Assembly (NCBI GenBank): GCA_022578965.1
Contig: MU400577.1
Span: 1 to 64,000, forward strand
Length of the DNA stretch: 64,000 nt
Origin: Xylaria sp. FL1777
Taxonomy: Eukaryota > Ascomycota > Sordariomycetes > Xylariales > Xylariaceae
Direction of reading: 5' to 3'
The notes under the pieces are model-generated. The model made no database searches, had not been told where the DNA came from, and saw only the letters and a program-made list of their open reading frames with translations. Both the position numbers and the translations under genes were made by a program. Shown here piece by piece: positions 22,915 through 34,932 of the stretch (its first letter is position 1; each line of letters starts with the position of its first letter).

Positions 22915-22948
22915 ACGAAGCCGTGTCCCAGGCGCAGTTTCTACCGAT

Positions 22949-22961
22949 TTCAAGAAGCATC
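22949..22961 (-). promoter_or_regulatory. Heat-shock element upstream of hsp30
   Basis: On the plus strand this reads TTCAAGAAGCATC, i.e. TTCnnGAAnnTTC with one mismatch in the third unit: three alternating nTTCn/nGAAn modules that Hsf1 trimers bind. It is 35 bases upstream of the TATA box. Confidence 0.65.
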
Positions 22962-24627
22962 TTTTGAATCACTGTTTCGTAAACCAAACGTAATTGGAGA
23001 AACGCGTCGACTGTTCTAGAGTGTGACAAAGAAAATGAATGGTGATGTCGAAATAGCTGATCATCTCACGATGTTGCGCGACAGTGCTGGAAAATGCGAG
23101 AAGCTTCTACGACCTACCAGCTCCAACCATCCAGAGCGGCCGCTGAATCGAGATGCGCAGCACAGCATCAAAAAAAAAAAAGAGCCAATAAACTCACTCG
23201 AGTTCCTTTCGCGACTCAATTTCCTCGGAATTCAATCATTCTAGATAGAGAGTCATTTCGTTTGCCGGAAATGCTCTGCTGTTGTTGTCAATAGAATCAC
23301 TCACTCTCTCTAGGCAGTCTTACTACCTAGTCTAGTAGGAGAGGTGCTTTATCGCGGAGGTATGCATGTACCGGTACTGTGTAGCATATCCGGTATGTGC
23401 AAGCGCATAAGACCCGCAGGCTTACTGAGCACAACCAGCCAACCAGCCAAGCCTTTCCATTGGGGGCCATATCTATGTGGCTGGTGTCTGCGGGGGCTGC
23501 GTATCTCGTCTCCGCATATCGGACTTATCGGAGTCCAGCGTCTGACAGTTCTAAGGGGCTTGGCAGGGGACCTTTGACGTCATAGTGGCCGTATCAGCCT
23601 ATCTCATCTTGCATCGGCTCGAACTGGAATTCCATGTCCAGTTCCTACCGAAACCCACTGGTGCGGACACGTTCATGGGGAAAATACAAGGTTCTTTGTC
23701 GATCCCTGGCGACTTCATAGGGTTCAGGGCCTCGCTAGCACGCCCATTGCAACGCCAGTACCGCAAGTACCGCAAGTACCGTGGTCACATGCCTCCATGC
23801 CTGTCCATGCCGCCTTGCAATTCATCACAAACTCAGGCGGAAAAGACACCTACGTAATTGCTCTGCTTAGCTTAACAATCCGGGACAAGTCATCATTTCC
23901 CATCTCCAACAAAACCACGCACCCGCAGGAGACAGCGGCAATGTCAGCCAAGCCGTCGGCGCATGTGGACCCCAACCGCCAGAGTAGCATACTGTGATGT
24001 CCGAGTCGTATGATTGCATGCTGCTATGACGTGGCTTCTTGTCTTCTTGTCATGTAGCTGGACCTGACGACTCTTAGGCTCGCGGTAGTGCCGCTGCAGG
24101 GTGGTGGCATTCAGAGTGGCATTCAGATGACGGAGGGAGCCAGTCCCATGTAAACTGTGCGTTGTGTGAATGCGCATTGAGAATGCCACTACCGCATTCG
24201 TCTTCGCCTGCAGCCATGATGATCGCCGTCTTCTCGAATTTCGCCACAGACATGCATAGCCAGTTCGTGATGCCGTCTCTTCGCCACTCCTTCTCCACAG
24301 CATTTCGAGCCATCAGCCGTGACTATCATGGTACCTCGTTAGACACAGAGATGGAACAGGTGGACATAGTTTTGCGCACGCTAATATTCTTCATTGTAAC
24401 GACCACAGTCTTCGACGACTTCGTGATGGGCCGGGCACATATCGGAAACTGTCTAGTCGAGATATTTAACGACGATACCTTATTAGGAGGCCTATAACCA
24501 ACACACTGAAGCTATCAACAAGAAACCACACAAAGGGAGTATCTTTTGGTCGCTGGTATAATAAACAAAATTTTCCTTGCTATCTTGTCGTTGCCTTTCT
24601 CTTCCTTCATGTCGAGGTAGATTGTCA
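22962..24627. other. Intergenic region upstream of hsp30, 3' of the YTH gene
   Basis: Apart from the promoter elements I see no gene. Frames at about 23.3-24.5 kb overlap on both strands and match nothing I know. CGCAAGTAC is triplicated around 23760-23780 as a short direct repeat. Confidence 0.45.
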
Positions 24628-26708
24628 CTAGTGGAAAGGCTGTGGTGCTTGTGCTTGAGGAGGATAGCCGGTAGTGATACTCATCGTAGGCAACGGCACC
24701 GGGCTCTGGACTCGGGCAAACAATCCAATAAGCTTCCTCCCCACGGTAGGCTCAATCTCTGTGCCGTCTCGGGCAATTTTTACTTCTCGGTTCGAATTCC
24801 AAGGGTTACGTAGGCCTCGAGTTTTGTAGAACGGTAGTCTTGTAGTCGACAGCCATTCCAGTTTGAACGGTTTGCCCCACGCTTTCGGTGCCCCTTCTCC
24901 GTCATGTGTGCTTCTGGCGCTTTCTGAATCCTCAGATACCGTGTCGGATATCCCGTCATTCTCGTCTCGCTCCACTTCCCAAAATATCGTCCCGCGAGCC
25001 GAGTCATCAATGATGCGTCCACGAGGGCACGTTTCAGTCGCTTGAGTGGGTATCGCTTTCGGTAAAACCATGTTGTTCGTGGCCTGGGCCTTCGGTGCAA
25101 ATTCGATCGCAGCAGCAGGGTCATGGTTGATGGGCGAAATCATTCTGGCATATCCAAAATACTCGCCAGACTTATTGGCCGAGAATATAAGATAGACATT
25201 ATCGACAGCCTGTTTGTAGATATGTTGAGCCGGACCTTTCTTTGGTATATTCATACTTGCTTGCTTACCCCAAATGCTTCATTAAGCGTCTCCTCATTAT
25301 GGGATTGCGTTGCCCAAACACCATTTTGAATGCTGAGCTCAAGATCCTCCACAGTTAAGCTTTTCAATATGAAGAATTTGTCTTTTTGTTGCGTTCCATT
25401 CGCAATGGGCGTACTTTTGGTACTGGCTCCGACTTGTGTGAACGATGAATTAGTAGATTTACTAGGGGAACTGAGCGACGTCGGATCTGCAGACACGGCT
25501 TGGACACTTGACGATATAGCGGCTGGACCTGTTGGTGCGGTTTGACCCGATGTCCCTTCGACAGTGTTTTTCCGGAGCCGGCTTACAAGCCTGACGGATT
25601 GGAATTTGGAGTCGTGTAGCTTTTGCTGGGCCGTGATGCAGCTTATTTCGTCTTTAAAGTTGGCAAAGGCACAGTTACTTTTCGAAATTAGAAAAAGAGA
25701 CTCCAGTCCGGTTGTCTCTTTACAAATATGGTAAACCAAGCTCATGAGTTCTGTCTGTGGTGGAAGATTTCCGATCCAAATCGCGTGTCCTAGGGGTCAT
25801 GTTAAGCAGACTCGCTTGGGACATGGGACATATGTCGAACTGACCACTTTGACGAGGCTTCCGCGGCGGACCACGAACAATGCTCGGCCGATTTCTTGTC
25901 AAATCTGTGACATGCTGTTAATTATATGTTTGGTGTAAGCCTTGTGTTGATTTTCACCCATACCCTCACTTGGGACAAACCCTCCTAAACCATCTATATT
26001 ATTGTGCCTTTGTAACGGTGAAGACGCTCTTCGGTCTCCGGAAGAGCCATCCGGGACGAAAAATTGTGACTGGGCCAGATGATTGTGTATCGACGGATTC
26101 TGCGCCGGGAACAAGTTCGAGGAATGATAGTAGTATCCAGGAACCGGAACTTGTGACTGGTTCGTCATTATATTTCCATAATACCCAACACCCATACCAC
26201 CCCGCAATGATCCGAGTTGATGCTGCTGTTGCTGATGTTGAGTGTTCGGGGACATCTGCGTACTGAAGTACTGCTGAATTTGTTGATGCTGTGGGAGATA
26301 ATATTGTTGGTTTGCGAGCTGCGACATGTGCGGCTGGTTAGGGAAATGGACCATTTGAGGTATTATATTAGGGCCAGCAGGCGTGAATCGTTGATGTTGT
26401 TGCCCACTACTATATCCGGGTCGATATCCGGATTGCGGGAGAGCGTTTGCCATTGCACTCATATCGTACGGACCCTGGCGGCTCGAGCCTTGGGCGAGAG
26501 GTATTTCGAGTTGATTGGAGAAGGGATTCGGCGGCGGAGCATACATTTGCTGGTATTGGCCCTGGAATATAGTAGCGTCTGAGGGACTGCTGCTTTGTGG
26601 ATGGCTTGACGATCCATCATCCGGCTTTACCCCTTGGGCAGGATCGCTGGGCATGTCCGGGCTCGCATAGTCGCTGCCAGCGTTTGCGGACGGTACAGTG
26701 TCCCCCAT
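24628..26708 (-). CDS. RRM-YTH domain RNA-binding protein (m6A reader type)
   Basis: Four exons (26708-25964, 25904-25845, 25789-25269, 25209-24628) encode 635 residues. Residues 1-250 are low-complexity, rich in Gln, Pro, Ser and Tyr, as in phase-separating RNA-binding proteins. An RRM starts at HAIWIGNLPPQTELM (RNP2-like) and continues with NCAFANFKDEISC (RNP1-like), about 269-335. The YTH domain covers about 407-603: KFFILKSLTVEDLELSI, NGVWATQ, VYLIFSANKSGEYFGYARM, EWLSTTRLPF and ARDGTEIEP. The Trp in NGVWATQ and in EWLS are expected m6A-cage residues. YTH proteins bind N6-methyladenosine in mRNA and affect decay or meiotic transcript control. The start is the first ATG; the frame before it has only GTG. 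Confidence 0.94.
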
Positions 26709-29700
26709 TTCCAGTGCAGTCACAGATGTTATTCGAAGCTAACGTTGTAATGGACTCGTAGTGGAATCGAAGTCGCTAGTGTGCAGATTTGAAGGTACGA
26801 TAGCTGGACGTTTCTCGACTATGATGATTTGGCCGTGCACCGGACGAAATGGTCCACGCCAGCAGATTCTCGCAACCTCAATATTCTAATCCGAGGACGC
26901 AGCGCTCCTAGTTGAATAGCGCCAAACCAAGCAGCGAGATGGTTCGTACAACGTACTTGAACGAAACCTCCCGGGAGTGACGATATTTTGTAATCCGCAA
27001 GGGACCGGCCGGAGTTTCTTCAGCTCTCTCTTCCGTAACTAGATGCTAGACTTGGGGAACTTGCTACTACACGGCGCAAAGCTTATCAGAGTTAATGAAT
27101 GGGAGGAGGAGAAGGTAGACTCTTAATTGATAAGCTGGCGAAAGAAAATCGCAAGGATGATGGAGGAGCTGAACTATCTCAAGTGGTGGGTTTTGTTGAG
27201 AGTTTCGTCTCCTAGTGCGGTGTACATGTAATCTCACACTCTGAATAAATCGATAGATGCTGTCAAAATGCATTTAAGTCACAAGCCAAGTAGGTCGAAG
27301 TGTGACTTGGGACACTGATGAGTATTAGATATTAGGTTGTGTGGCTAATTTGGTCGACCATGTGGCCCAATGTGATTTCTAACAGCCCCAGCCAGGGTAG
27401 GTACTTGTGCTGCATGTACTTATTGGGAATCAGATAGGAAGCACCATGGCGTAGCGACAATCTTTGCCTTTTCCTTCTGCAGTTATGCAGCAAGGGCACG
27501 AGAGCAGTAGCATGAGACAAACCGGAAAACGTAAACAGGGCACAACCGCATCACTGTGGGCGGCCCCAAGTCTATTAGGCCGTCTTTGAGCACTTCGACT
27601 CAGAAGTGGCACGGAACTATAGAGTCTAGCGAAGTCCCGCCGGGATAGTACAGTAGGAAGTGTCCTGGGAGGGGCTCTGGGTACCATCATGGCAAAAGCA
27701 GAGAGGAGCATCCCAGTGTCCCGTATTGAACACACCAGCGCTGGAAGAGGAACGGTTCGATACCTGATATGGACGGAGACGATGTCTAAGGTAGTTTCCC
27801 GGAGCTAGTGGGCATAGGCAAGCAGCCAATGAGCAAAGAAGCTCTCCAGGAAAAGATGCGAAACGGGGATGGAGCAATAGGATTTGCTTTCGCCCGCGTG
27901 GTGTTGGCGCCGGTTTTTCGCCACCAGACCCTCGAATACCAGCCCAGTAGGCCAGCAATTCGTGTTTCGGGGCTCGCAAATAAAAGGGTGGTCCCATTGG
28001 CCCTATGCTTGTGTCTCCCAATGCATTGCCCAGCAAAACCCAAATAATACCGATACCTTTGTTTTTCGAAGGGCACACATATGGGATCCCCTAGTCTGAT
28101 AGGCGCTGGCTCAGCCACAAATGGTCTAGACAGGCCTTTTGTCAGGCAGGCCGGTCAATCACGCTTCTGAAATCCTGCCGTGTAAAGTCGCGGTTGCGCA
28201 AGATGGGACCCGTCGGGTGCTATGGGCTAGAGGCTATAGCTCGTAGCGAGCTAGGTGGCGAACCCCAGAAAAAATAATCCGTTCCTGACGAGCCTTGCTC
28301 ATCAATCCTCTTGCGGCTGCTTAGCCTTACAACAGTAGGAGTTTGGACCCAGGATCCAGGAACCCCGGAGAGTGCGTCATTACTTAGACCGGGGCGGAGC
28401 GGGAATTGAGCACCGGGACACTTGTCAGCTCTCTCTGTCATGGATGTGAATGAATATGACGAATATCGTCCCGTAGGACAAATCTTTTATGGAGCGCATC
28501 TAGGAAGGCATGTTCAACCTGGCGCTAGAATTAGTACTTCAAGCAACACGCATAATCCTCAGACGACCAGATGCGCAAAGCGGGTACATTATCCAGCAAA
28601 CATTATCTACTTAAGACATAGACAGTAGGTGCTGGAAGTCTCTCTGATATCAGGTAGGCGAGACGTGGGTTGCAGCCGGCGAGCACCATGGGATTTCGGA
28701 TTTCGTCTATGTTCGCATCATGGCTGGTAAGTGGCCTAGGGTAGCGCCGTAAAGCCGGGTATGATGAAATGTTTACAGGAGCTGTGGAGAGAGCCGCAAT
28801 CGATTTCTGGCTCTTGGAGGGGAATGTGAGATCGGAGAAATACTGATTTCTCATTCCGCTCAACCTCCAGGTGGGCTAGGGCAAGTTAGGGGACCGAAGC
28901 CTCCCAAACAGTGGCTAATTCGAAGCCGCTACTGGGCGACCTACGACTAGTCGCATGGCTAGACAACTGGTGTGCGCACTAGGTGTCCAGATCTGGATGT
29001 AGGTACCATGGTTACTGCTCGATGACAGTATGGAGCGTCAGTGGCGTTTAAGGCAAGGATCGACCTGCCTTGGGCCCCTGTATAGAGCACTCGCGTGCAG
29101 TGTATCGTAGACAGAACTGTGCATATACCTAGTGTAAGTACATATCCACAACCTACACAGTAGGTACTCTGTAGTACTATCTCCATGCTAGTGGAGGCTA
29201 GAAAAAAAAAGATGCGTAGGTAGGAAACACCGGGTTGCATTCTGTATAGTAGATACCGGTACACCACAGCAGATTGAGGCTGGAGCACGAGCACACCAGG
29301 ATGTACCCGGTAATGTTCTGTTTGTTGTCGTTGTCAGTGTAATGCGCTGCCGATAGCGATTAGACAGGCCAGGTGTTTTCTCTACATACCTATGCGTAGG
29401 TAATACAGCACTCATAGGACGCCGATAGAGACTTTCCATTGTCTGTCTGTCCGGTCATGCGTGTCACATGATTTCTGAGGTGAGGCGATGAGATGAGGAA
29501 GAGACGTTGTTGCTGGTTTCCAGCCGACCAGTTGTTCGATTAGCTAGGTAGTCTCCTTCTACAGTCAGTATGCGAGATGTGACCCTGAAGAATGGTTCTT
29601 CAGCCACTGACGATCTTGGAGAGTGCCACAACGAGTAGAGCAGGTACCCAATACCCAATACTTTAGTCGTAGGGATTTGGTGGGGCTGCAGAGAACTGTG

Positions 29701-31174
29701 GTAGGCAGTTCGGTAGTAGTGTAGGTGTACGGCTGTGCTTAACTGTGTACAGTAATGGTCCGGGTAAGGTAACCAAAATAGGTCTTGGCAGTGGTCTTCG
29801 AGCTTCTAGGCATCACTCTGCAGTAGGTACCATGCAGCGTGTGTAGCACAGACAGCGCCTCGACAGTCCCAAAAAGCAAGGATCGCAGCCACATTGTGGC
29901 AAATGCTGGCGATCTCCTGCCAAAACGGATGAGGCGTGACCTTGCCACCGAGTTTACGTATCCTGTGTGCCATTTCGCCACTTCCACCATTTGGGTATGA
30001 TTCGCGTCATTGTCCCATCATTTCAGTACACGACTCGCAATGTGCTCCATAGGCCCCCCCGGGATGGCACAGGGGGCCAAGACGCTGCCTTCCAAGGCAA
30101 TCAATACAAAACTTCCGTACATGTAGCCTACCTAAATACAAGTACAGTGTCTACTGCAATTGGGTAGTCCATATATACGTACATATCGCCTTTGCAAGCC
30201 TCCCTACTGAACCGCCTCTGGATACTCAAAAAGCGTTTTCTGAGGTCATCTTAATCTCCCCACACAGCGTGACAGATTCAACGACGTTTTGTGCTCTGGA
30301 GACCAGCGTGTACACGGAGTAAAAGCTCCGATCAGGACATTAAAAGTTCGGTGAGCTATGGCGTCTATCATTAGGTAAGCTGCTTTAGAGTTGGCTAAGG
30401 CCTCATACAGCTAGGCGTAGCCGTTGGTGCCGTTTAAGCGAACAGGTATACCCGTCGAGCTGTTGAGTCTAGATCTTGTTGATTCTTGTGGGGATGGGGT
30501 TGGTATCCAATCATAGACTGACCAATGCTTCACACTCGGGTTGTCTGCCGACAACGTCTAGACTAGGTAGGACCTGATACCCTGCAATCTCTTGTCAGAA
30601 GTGGTCAAGGCGAGGCACTTGGGCCTCAAGATTTTTCACAGCGACTGTGTGTAAGTAATGAACAAACGTGATTCTTCATGTACGGATATACAAATGGCAT
30701 TGAAAGCCGGACTAGTGAATAGGAGAAGTGTGGCTGTCGACAGAATCTACTACTTGCGTGTCTCATGGGATAAATGGGCTAAACAATAGGATCCTAGACA
30801 GTGTCTTAGACATGAAATATTTCATCTGAACTTCATTCGACACCAAGCTCAATTTGCCTGCACGTGGGAGTTGTTCCATCATCATGTTAATTAAGTAACT
30901 ACTCGATACAAAGAATTCATGTCTGTACCACTGTTCCACTTTGGAGGCCGTCCCATGGCTAGCTAAAATATGCGCTCAGTACCATACCTCTATAAGGATG
31001 CGATAGCCAGCTTCACATTAAGAACAGAGAGATCGAGAGTTTTGATCGACACTGGTCGAACCTTAGTGTAAGTCTACTGCTGGGCTTGTTGGGACCCTTG
31101 TCTCTACACTATTGTTGTTTCCAAGGCCTGTACTACAAGGGAGCCCACTGAGGACATAGGTAAGAATAGGTATA

Positions 31175-31195
31175 CCACAAACCACAAACCACAAA
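31175..31195. repeat. (CCACAAA)3 microsatellite
   Basis: Three exact seven-base units in gene-free DNA. Confidence 0.85.
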
Positions 31196-32195
31196 ATATG
31201 ACTATCTATTTACCCCTGCTTAGGCCGCTGGAGTAATAAGCTTGGCAAGAATCTCATATCAATGTTATTTACCTATATCTGCCTAGGCCTAGCGATGTCG
31301 ATCAAATTTTTTAATTTTATGGGCTCTTGTTCCACGGAGCATGACTTGATAACCCTCTTCCAAATTGTGGGAATAAATTAATACTTTTTTGCTTTGTAAC
31401 GAATTGGAACTGTTCTTACTGGATTCTTCGGCTTGAATGTTTAATAAATACTGGTCACCGCAATCGTCATCTTCCTAATTAATAAACCTCCGCATAACAT
31501 TATCAAAAAGCATCCAGCATGTAAATGAGGCGAAGCGCACAACAAAGGTTGTGTTTTACCTGGAGGAAGAATGCTCGACGTACCTCGTTCACTCTAATCG
31601 AAGCTCTATTCCTTGGAAACGACTCATGATCGAACGAAAACTAATATTGGAATAAGCTCAAAACAAGCAATATCTAAACTATGTTGGTTTTTATGTGGAG
31701 TAGCTATGTCTATTCAACTTAGTTTCGCAATTAAAATAGTGTAGCTTACAACAGGTTATTAGGTGTACAAGATGCAAGGAAGTCGGGTATTAGAGGACAT
31801 TCAGGATTTTATAGGATATAGCCACCCCGTTGGCCTCAGGCGCAACATAGTACCAGCTACCACCTCCGCTTCTTCGCCGAGCTATCATCGCTACAGTCTC
31901 TCACCGAACAACGTGAGTTGAACTTTCAGCCCGTCAGGAACCACGTGTAAAGAAATACCAAATTTTAATGGCTATAACAGGGAGCACTGAGTCTATGTCG
32001 CCTAATTTTGAACCGAAGCACTGACTAGCGCAGGAGTAGGGTTATGTCGCAGAGGTTCCGTGCTGAAACGTAAAGTGATTGCGACCAAGTCAGTATCATT
32101 CGAGGACCCGCTCTAAGAGAAAGTAAACAAAGCTATGTCAGGCAATTGGCATGGTGCCTAGGTAATTATGTCATGATTATGAGAGTTGTGGAAAT

Positions 32196-32233
32196 TGTTT
32201 CTTCTGATCATTTCTTCTGGTCATTTCTTCTGA
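32196..32233. repeat. Three tandem TCATTTCTTCTGR units
   Basis: Units of 12-13 bases (32196-32207, 32208-32220, 32221-32233) with small differences, in A/T-rich gene-free DNA. Confidence 0.85.
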
Positions 32234-33439
32234 GCAGTCGTGAGATTGTGCAGATCAAGGTTGATCTATAATACTGCGTACGCTGCGTTTAGCAGCCGTT
32301 CAGGGCTAGACTGCACAGCGTTTACAAACAGATAGAGACTGGCATGACTTCCTAGGCCGTTGATGTAAATATTACAATATATATACTGCGTTTTGATATT
32401 CCTGATGACTTTATCTGGCGTTGTAGGTGTTAGTGTCCTCAGCTATAATCTATCTAGTATTTGACAATATGGCCTTGACACTGCTATAACTAATACGCTC
32501 TTCATTTTCATCGATACGCAATTTCCGCCTTAGAGTCATTGGGCTGTGCCATACATATCCCCATATATTTCCCTGAGACCTTTGCTCGCAATACGTGCCG
32601 TGCCAGGACCCGAGATGAGGTGGCACCAATTAAAAAAAACCATATCAGCATAGAGACTAAGATATTAGTGGAAGGAAGCACTTTGAATTGCCAGCCGTGA
32701 TATCAACGAGTAATGTGGAGGGATTATATCCTAGTGTTACAGTGCCGCATCGACTATCAAAGACAATGTCTTGTGAACAGCTGTTCAGTGCTCAAGTGCC
32801 ATATGCTGAGCTCGTTACATATCGGATCATGCCATTTCTCTGATACAGGAAGCGTCTCGAGTACCAAAGGTTGCTTTCTCGAGGCGATGGGACTGCCTGT
32901 TACGTTAGACTAGAACGGAGCACAATGATGTCTTTGCCCATGAGATGAGACCTGCATCACGAGTCGATAGACAAACTCTGGTTATAAAAATGCTTCACGG
33001 AAACCAACGAAGGATGTATGTATCTGAATAAAATCGTTTCAGGCCGTTGTTGTGACACGTAGCACAGGTCCACCAATGAGTGACTTCCACAAGCCAGATT
33101 TCCGTCCCAATGAGAGTAAAATACGGTGGACGGAAAGTCAAAGCAGTAAAAGCGGAGGCATCTTGTAATTCTGTCTTGCCAGAAATTTAACTAAGCTGCT
33201 GGGCCACGGGTAACGGTATCTGAGGCTCACAAAGTTACGGGGTTAGTATTTGTTATGCGTAGTCTCATTGAAGGCAATCCAGTGAGATAAACCTATAAGA
33301 TGCCTGAAAGTTCCAAGTCCGTCGTTGAAGTTGACCTTTAGGACATCATAATACTCTTTCGGTTTCGCATGCTCAGATATAGTACACATGCCCTTACCCC
33401 ATGCGCCTGTATCCTCATAATGCACCTCGCTGTAATCCC

Positions 33440-34320
33440 TTAATCCTTCTTCAACGGCAAAAATCTCTCTTCGATCCCCTCTTTGGTAATAATCATCATT
33501 TGCAAACCATCACCGACCTCGATGTGCCGTTCGACAGCCGAGTCAAAGGCGTCCTTGACGAGCACCTCGACCTCGCTGCGAGGTAGCGGTACACGTTCAC
33601 GCTCCTGCAGCGCGTGGCCAACACCACTACCGGGGATATACTGATTCTTGAAGTTGACCTGGTTATCGAGGAAAGGCATGATGAGGGAGGCTGCCGCTCC
33701 ACCAGCGCGGCACTGCTCACGCTCGTAGCTGCCGACGGGGTCATATGAGTAGACGGCGCCTGTGCCATCCTCATCGATACCGCCGAGGATGGCGTGGACG
33801 TAGTAAGGGAAGAAGCGCTTTTGATAGAGGATGGTGGATAGCCGCTTGGCGCATGCCGAGACACTCATCGGCTTTCCGTGCCGGTACCGGTACATCTTGC
33901 AAACGGCATCTAGCCGCTCCTTCAGCGCCTCGCCGTCCGCAGCGAAACCGACCACTGACAGCAGGATATTGGCATCGTCCTGCGATGATGTAGAGCCCCC
34001 GATCTTGAACACCTTGGGTGCGTATCGTGTGTTGATGCTGTAGCCTGCCGTCAGACGGGTGTCGCCGGCTATGATGGCGAAGTCGGCGCCAGCAATAGCG
34101 AGTGTCGAACCGCCGTTGTCGGTATATCTGCAATGATAGCAAAACGAGGTCAGTTTCGATTCTCCTCCGGTCCGGCAGTGCCAACCAGATTTAGGAGAGA
34201 CCGGAGGGTAGCTTACGGGTTGAAGCGATGTTCCCGAAGGCCATCGACAGTGTCTTTGGGAACTTCGGCAAACGAATAGTTGGGCCCGTTGAGGACGGGG
34301 TTCTGGCTGAACATGGCCAT
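33440..34320 (-). CDS. PRE7: Proteasome subunit beta type (beta-6, Pre7/PSMB1)
   Basis: Two exons (34320-34217, 34127-33440) encode 263 residues. It starts MAMFSQN; a second in-frame ATG lies two codons on. The propeptide-like N-terminus leads into HRFNPYTDNGGSTLAIAG and FAIIAGDTRLTAGYSINTR, followed by RFFPYYVHAILGGIDEDG and YDPVGSYEREQCRAGGAAAS, close to yeast Pre7 over its whole length. FLDNQVNFKNQY and ERHIEVGDGLQMMIITKEG confirm the subunit. Beta-6 is a non-catalytic member of the 20S core's beta ring, acting in protein turnover in cytosol and nucleus. It is divergent from STT4, with 612 bases between the starts. Confidence 0.97.
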
Positions 34321-34932
34321 GGTGACTGCAGGTAGGATGTCTCTCACTTTCGGCTATGAAGTCTTTTAGCCGTCGATGGTGTTCTGTGTTATCAAGCGGG
34401 CGATCGTGGTTGACGGTGGAGATGTAGAAAAGTCGAGGACGACTGGTGAGTTGCGACAGTGAAAGTGAGGATGATGTTGGATGTTGGAGCTCTCTAGGTA
34501 GCTCTAAACGCACGCGTACAGCTTGCAGCCTTGTTGGAGGTACTGTACCTAAAATGCAGCGTGTACGGTACTGGGCACAGAGCAGAGGGCGATACCTGAT
34601 TAGCGGGTCTGCTATAGCCTATAGGGTTAAGACAGCAGGGGTAGCTCTTGATGACTAAGGCGTCCCTACGCTGCCTATTTGAGTATTTGGACAGGGGTCA
34701 ACCAATCAATCGCAGTAAGCTGGCTACCAAGGTACCTACACTACATCATCTCCTATAATAATACATCACCAAACGAAATCTACTGTAATCCCGACTGCTG
34801 CCAGCAGCAGTATTTGTGTTTTGCCTGAGGGATACCCAGACAAGAGAGCTCGCTCGCTCGCTGCCGAGTTGACTGTTCGCTTCGTCAACCATTTCGTGTG
34901 CCAAAAGCTAGTTTCCTACGTACTCGATCATC
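34321..34932. promoter_or_regulatory. Shared divergent promoter region, PRE7 and STT4
   Basis: 612 bases lie between the two ATGs on opposite strands, so both core promoters must be here. I see no clear TATA box or proteasome-type control element. A CTGCTGCCAGCAGCAG dyad lies near 34795-34810. Confidence 0.55.

Larger units (their letters stand above)
26709..33439. other. Large gene-free stretch
   Basis: About 6.7 kb with no frame I can assign. ORFs at 27.4-28.1 kb (minus) and 28.2-30.2 kb are short, overlapping and of poor coding character. Short GTAGGTAC/ACCTAC words recur at 29.1-30.2 kb. Microsatellite-like repeats lie at 31175-31195 and 32196-32233. The 30.3-33.2 kb part is A/T-rich. 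A 60-codon frame at 33243-33425 overlaps the expected 3' region of the proteasome gene and begins with GTG. Confidence 0.5.

Noticed and set aside
27430..28118. Minus-strand frames of 101-150 codons
   Set aside because: Three overlapping frames compete in the same DNA. They are Arg/Ser/Pro-rich with no motif and none is preferred by codon use.
33243..33425. 60-codon minus frame just downstream of PRE7
   Set aside because: Starts with GTG, follows the PRE7 stop closely and is probably its 3' UTR, although its composition is coding-like.
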